A stretch of DNA of 17,172 nucleotides from an uncultured Prevotella sp. (lineage in GTDB: Bacteria; Bacteroidota; Bacteroidia; Bacteroidales; Bacteroidaceae): NCBI GenBank assembly GCA_902477645.1, contig CABSIA010000053.1, forward strand, positions 1-17,172, given 5' to 3'. Position numbers and translations under genes: made by a program. The first letter of the stretch is position 1, and each line of letters starts with the position of its first letter. Positions 13,754 through 17,172 of this stretch are shown piece after piece. The notes under the pieces are model-generated. The model searched no databases. It was given only the letters and a program-made list of their open reading frames with translations, and was not told the origin of the DNA.

Positions 13754-16700
13754 TCAAAATGTTACATTAACACCAAACGACAACTGTCTCATAGTAGCAT
13801 AGCCCTCACCTGAGCGCATTTCTGGGTCAAGACCCGGGAAGTCGGTAATGGTCCAAAGGTTCTCGCCTGAGAAGTAAACGCGGATGTTCTCGGCAAATAT
13901 GTGCTTCACCCAATTCTTTGGCAATGTGTAGCCAACCGTCAGGTTGCGCAGCTTCAGATAGTCGCAGCTGTAGAGGTGGAGAGTGTTGTCGAGAGCGTCG
14001 CTCATACTTGGGTTCTCCAATGACATACGCGGATTCTTAGAAGTGAGGTTTGTGCGTGGGTCTGTAGGATTTGCAGGATCATAGTAATAGTGGTCGTCAG
14101 CAATCCACTGTGGAACAGAGACTCCGAACACTACGTTTGATGAGTTCTGACCAATCTCACGCCAGTAAGCAGAGAAGCCTGTAGCACCGCCCCAGTTCAT
14201 AGAAATGTCGAAGCCCTTCCACTCAGCATGCATCTGAATACCGAAGTTGAACTTAGGAACCATAGACTCGCCTGTGAACTTCTGGTCGTAGTTGCCGCCA
14301 AACACCTTGTCATTGTTTGTATCGGCATAGATATACTCACCATACCAGATGGCATTCTTCGCTACATTGTGCTGTGGCTCAAACGAATAGCCCGCTGCAA
14401 TCATGTCCTGTACCCATTTGAGGTCTTGCTCTGTACGTATCATACCGTCACGAGGACCGCCCTTAGGATTAACCACGCCGTTGGCATCGTAATATTTTCC
14501 GCTACCCTTATAAATCGGGTAAACATAGAACTCGTTCAGCATGTGGCCCTCCAGGATTCTTTCTCTGCCTCCCGACGAAACTTCGCCAAGATTAGAATAA
14601 TAAGCATCAGGATTGTTAGGGTCTGCACCCCATCCTGCAACATATTTACCCTTGTAGTCAGTTACGCGGTTCTGGTTCAGAGATCCGTTTACAGATACGC
14701 CGTATGTAACATCACCTATCTTGTCTTCCCAGCGCACTGTAGCCTCAAAACCCTTGTTGCTAACTCCGGCAAGGTTCTGCAGCGGAGCCACCTTGTCACC
14801 GAAAGTTAAGCCAATAGACGGACGAAGCAAAATGCCAGAGGTGCGCTTGTCATAATAGTCGATTACACCAGAGAGACGGCCGCCGAGAGTAGCAAAGTCG
14901 AGACCAATATCGAAAGTCTTTGTTGTTTCCCAAGTCACGTTCATGTTAGGCATCTTGCTCAAGAAGAAGCGTGGCACCTTCTGACCGCCCATTGTAACAT
15001 ATCCTGTCTCATACCATGACTGGTAAGCATAGTTGTCTACCGAAGCGTTACCCAACTTACCGTAAGATGCGCGCAGCTTCAAGTTGTCGAACACGTTAAG
15101 GAAAGAGTTCTTGGCAAACGGTTCCTCGCTGATGCGCCATCCTGCAGATGCAGATGGGAAGAATCCCCAACGGTTGTCAGGAGAGAAGCGTGAAGATCCG
15201 TCGTAGCGGAAGTTGGCCTCCAACAGATAGCGCGATGCAAAGGCATAGTTCAAACGTCCAAAATATGAACGGTAGGTGTAGCCTGTGAAGTTACCTCTGA
15301 TGTATTCCTCTGAAGTAAAGGTGTTAAGGTCTGAGAGCGATGCGTCAATCATGCCCATTTTCTTGACATCGGTATTGCCGTCGCTGTTTTTTCCTTCCTC
15401 AAAACCTACAAGCACTCCGACATCGTGAAGTTTAGCAAAAGTATGGTTCCAGTTCAGGGTGTTGGTAAGTTTCCAGTTGTAATAATGATGGTAGTACATA
15501 TAGCCCGACAATGTCTCAAGCGATGCCGGTGCGCTTACCACCTCTCCACGACTGAAGCTATAGCTCTCATTCTGACCCTGAGTAAGCTTATGCCGGCTGT
15601 TGAAATAGTCATAACCAAAATTGGTTTTCCAAGTGAAGTCCTTCAAGAACTTAACCTGAGCGTATGCTGTAGCGTATGCGTGAGTTGTCTTGAAATAGCT
15701 GTCACCGTCGCCATTGAGCAACTGCAATGGGTTGTGAGCGGCGCCATCCTCAACAGAAGTCTCAATACCACCGAACTTGCCGTCGTAGTAAGGGTATATA
15801 CCTGGCACTGTCTTCAGGAACTCCCATGAAGAGAGAGCATCCACGTTATTGCGGTCACGGTCGCTATGTGTGCCCCACATTTGTGCTCCCACCTGCAGCC
15901 AGTCTGTAACGTCAGAAATCAACTTCAGGTTCATAGAGTATTTTTCCTCGCCCGAGCGTACAATCATACCAGGGTTGTCAAGATAGGTAAGACCCAAATT
16001 GTAGCGTGTGCGGGTATCCTTGCCAGAGAGTGACAAAGAATGCTCCTGCATCACCTTGGTCTGATAAATCTCATCGTACCAGTCGGTATTCGGATAAGCA
16101 ACATAGTTTGGGTATCCAGACTCAGCAATGCCGTTTGGATTAGCCTCAGCCGCACGCCACTGATCTATAACCGATGTAGGATATTTTCCCTCGGTGCCGA
16201 TATTCTCGCAAGCCTCGTTCACAATAGACATGTAGTCGGCATAGTTAGACATAAAACGGACCAGTTTAGAAGGCTTGTTGATAGACAAGCGTCCGGAATA
16301 GCTTACGTTGACCTTGCCGTCGGAACCGCTCTTGGTTGTAACGAGAATTACACCGTTGGCACCACGGTTACCATAGATGGCGCAAGATGCAGCGTCTTTC
16401 AGCACAGAGATGCTTGCAATGTCCATCGGATTTACGTCAGACAGGCTCATCTCCATTCCGTCTACCAATACAAGAGGACTTGCATCGTTCATGGTTCCTA
16501 CACCACGGATATTTATAGAAAATCCCTCAGCGCCCGGCTTACCAGAGCCTTGCAGAATGTCAAGACCGGCAGCCATACCCTGCAGAGCCTGAGCTGCTGT
16601 GGTTACAGGACGAGAATTGGTTTCTTTAGCCAAATCAACAGATACAACCGAACCTGTAAGGTTTACTTTCTTCTGTGTGCCATAACCCACAACGACAACT

Positions 16701-17107
16701 TCCGTCAGCTCGTTTTTCTCTTCCGTCATTGTCACAGTCAGGTTGTTGGCTGCACGCATAGTGATGTCCTCAAATCCGACATAAGAAAATGTCAGCTGGC
16801 TGTTTGAGCCACTAACATTCAGAGAGAACGCACCATTCATATCCGTTATAGCGGCATTCTGGGTGCCGGCTTCTTTCACAGTGACACCAATAAGCGGCTC
16901 GCCTGTGCTGTCGAAGACTTTTCCACCCACAGTTTTCTTTTGCTGCTGCACGCTCTGGGTATTGTCTAACAAGATCTTTCCATTCTCGGCCTGCATTGGA
17001 GACGCGGCAAGAAGCAAAGCAAAACCTGTTAGCGACAAGAACTTGGTTCCTTGCTTAGGCATAGAGTTGTAAACTCTTGTTTTTTCATTGGTTAGATTTT
17101 TTTTCAT
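13754..17107 (-). CDS. SusC/RagA-family TonB-linked outer-membrane transporter
   Basis: A TonB-dependent transporter for oligosaccharide uptake, 1117 residues. The signal peptide lies at about 20-40 (FLSLTGFALLLAASPMQA), preceded by a longer than usual polar stretch; a second in-frame ATG at residue 16 could be the true start. A carboxypeptidase-regulatory-like beta domain is at about 59-130 (GGKVFDSTGEPLIGVTV, FSYVGFED). The TonB-box region is LTEVVVVGYGTQKK (134-147). The plug is at about 148-262 (AAQALQGMAAGLDILQGSG, INIRGVG, LVLVDGME, ISVLKDAASCAIYGNRGANG). The barrel runs to the C-terminal LSFGVNVTF. The TGA stop overlaps a possible susD ATG. Its position as first gene before susD and GH43 marks the cluster as a polysaccharide-utilisation locus; no regulator is in the window. 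Confidence 0.95.
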   Translation of the reverse strand: MKKNLTNEKTRVYNSMPKQGTKFLSLTGFALLLAASPMQAENGKILLDNTQSVQQQKKTVGGKVFDSTGEPLIGVTVKEAGTQNAAITDMNGAFSLNVSGSNSQLTFSYVGFEDITMRAANNLTVTMTEEKNELTEVVVVGYGTQKKVNLTGSVVSVDLAKETNSRPVTTAAQALQGMAAGLDILQGSGKPGAEGFSINIRGVGTMNDASPLVLVDGMEMSLSDVNPMDIASISVLKDAASCAIYGNRGANGVILVTTKSGSDGKVNVSYSGRLSINKPSKLVRFMSNYADYMSIVNEACENIGTEGKYPTSVIDQWRAAEANPNGIAESGYPNYVAYPNTDWYDEIYQTKVMQEHSLSLSGKDTRTRYNLGLTYLDNPGMIVRSGEEKYSMNLKLISDVTDWLQVGAQMWGTHSDRDRNNVDALSSWEFLKTVPGIYPYYDGKFGGIETSVEDGAAHNPLQLLNGDGDSYFKTTHAYATAYAQVKFLKDFTWKTNFGYDYFNSRHKLTQGQNESYSFSRGEVVSAPASLETLSGYMYYHHYYNWKLTNTLNWNHTFAKLHDVGVLVGFEEGKNSDGNTDVKKMGMIDASLSDLNTFTSEEYIRGNFTGYTYRSYFGRLNYAFASRYLLEANFRYDGSSRFSPDNRWGFFPSASAGWRISEEPFAKNSFLNVFDNLKLRASYGKLGNASVDNYAYQSWYETGYVTMGGQKVPRFFLSKMPNMNVTWETTKTFDIGLDFATLGGRLSGVIDYYDKRTSGILLRPSIGLTFGDKVAPLQNLAGVSNKGFEATVRWEDKIGDVTYGVSVNGSLNQNRVTDYKGKYVAGWGADPNNPDAYYSNLGEVSSGGRERILEGHMLNEFYVYPIYKGSGKYYDANGVVNPKGGPRDGMIRTEQDLKWVQDMIAAGYSFEPQHNVAKNAIWYGEYIYADTNNDKVFGGNYDQKFTGESMVPKFNFGIQMHAEWKGFDISMNWGGATGFSAYWREIGQNSSNVVFGVSVPQWIADDHYYYDPANPTDPRTNLTSKNPRMSLENPSMSDALDNTLHLYSCDYLKLRNLTVGYTLPKNWVKHIFAENIRVYFSGENLWTITDFPGLDPEMRSGEGYATMRQLSFGVNVTF

Positions 17108-17130
17108 ATTATAATAGATGAGTTTACTCT

Positions 17131-17149
17131 AAAAAGTCGGCAAGCCGAC
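17131..17149 (-). terminator. Terminator-like hairpin just upstream of susC (attenuator or upstream-gene terminator)
   Basis: On the minus strand GTCGGC-TT-GCCGAC (17149-17136) is followed by five T bases (17135-17131). The last T lies 23 nt before the susC start codon. No TAnnTTTG box is visible between the hairpin and the start, nor in the rest of the window upstream, so the promoter is probably beyond 17172. The hairpin would then lie inside the susC leader and could act in attenuation. Alternatively it ends an upstream gene. Confidence 0.55.
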
Positions 17150-17172
17150 CTATGATTAATATTATATTTGTT

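Noticed and set aside
13734..13757. TTG or first ATG as start of susD
   Set aside because: The ATG at 13733 gives a standard lipoprotein signal peptide; the upstream codons add only a short polar extension. Stop-start coupling remains possible but unsupported.
16040..16807. 255-residue plus-strand open frame
   Set aside because: It lies antisense to the plug and signal region of the SusC gene and shows no recognisable features.

Overview
The window looks like a chromosomal segment of a member of the Bacteroidales, most likely Prevotellaceae. The grounds are a SusC/SusD pair, a PG_1098-type methyltransferase, a DUF3943 outer-membrane protein, Bacteroidetes-type promoters (TTTG, about 20 nt, TAnnTTTG) and no strong Shine-Dalgarno sites. 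The family and genus placement is inference from these genes. Every gene I can support is read from the minus strand, so transcription runs from high to low coordinates.

Layout in transcription order. (1) 17172-10760: a compact polysaccharide-utilisation operon of a SusC-like TonB-dependent transporter, a SusD-like glycan-binding lipoprotein and a GH43 lipoprotein glycosidase, probably for arabinan or arabinose-containing glycan. It ends in a clear intrinsic terminator at 10767-10804, and a terminator-like hairpin lies only 23 nt upstream of the susC start codon. (2) 10757-8233: a candidate promoter, a long leader full of 8-bp repeats, then an outer-membrane barrel protein with GxQxGLVN-type repeats fused to a DUF3943 domain. 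(3) 8227-6880: a THUMP-like class I SAM-dependent methyltransferase (PG_1098 family). It carries three in-frame copies of a C6/G6 palindromic element, and its N-terminus is built partly from an arm of a different palindromic repeat. (4) 6830-5212: an AT-richer island of two overlapping reading frames, a small membrane-anchored protein and a multi-pass protein with four CxxC pairs. They are joined at an A7 tract where a -1 shift would give one protein of about 539 residues. (5) 5140-1: a good Bacteroidetes promoter, a leader with seven tandem 8-bp units, then a probable operon of a GNAT-family protein, ParE (topoisomerase IV subunit B), an S41 carboxy-terminal processing protease and the first 32 codons of a membrane or exported protein that runs off the window.

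The most unusual feature is the small-repeat content. Two palindromic families are present: family 1, 26-bp GTAGG..CGGCCGC arms arranged as inverted pairs, and family 2, 29-bp C6-TG-C6-N3-G6 elements. Two sets of 8-bp-period repeats also occur, each sitting between a predicted promoter and the start codon it serves. The methyltransferase gene holds both palindromic families inside its coding sequence without losing its frame, which resembles the protein-coding palindromic elements described in Rickettsia. No RNA genes, CRISPR arrays, transposases or phage genes were recognised.
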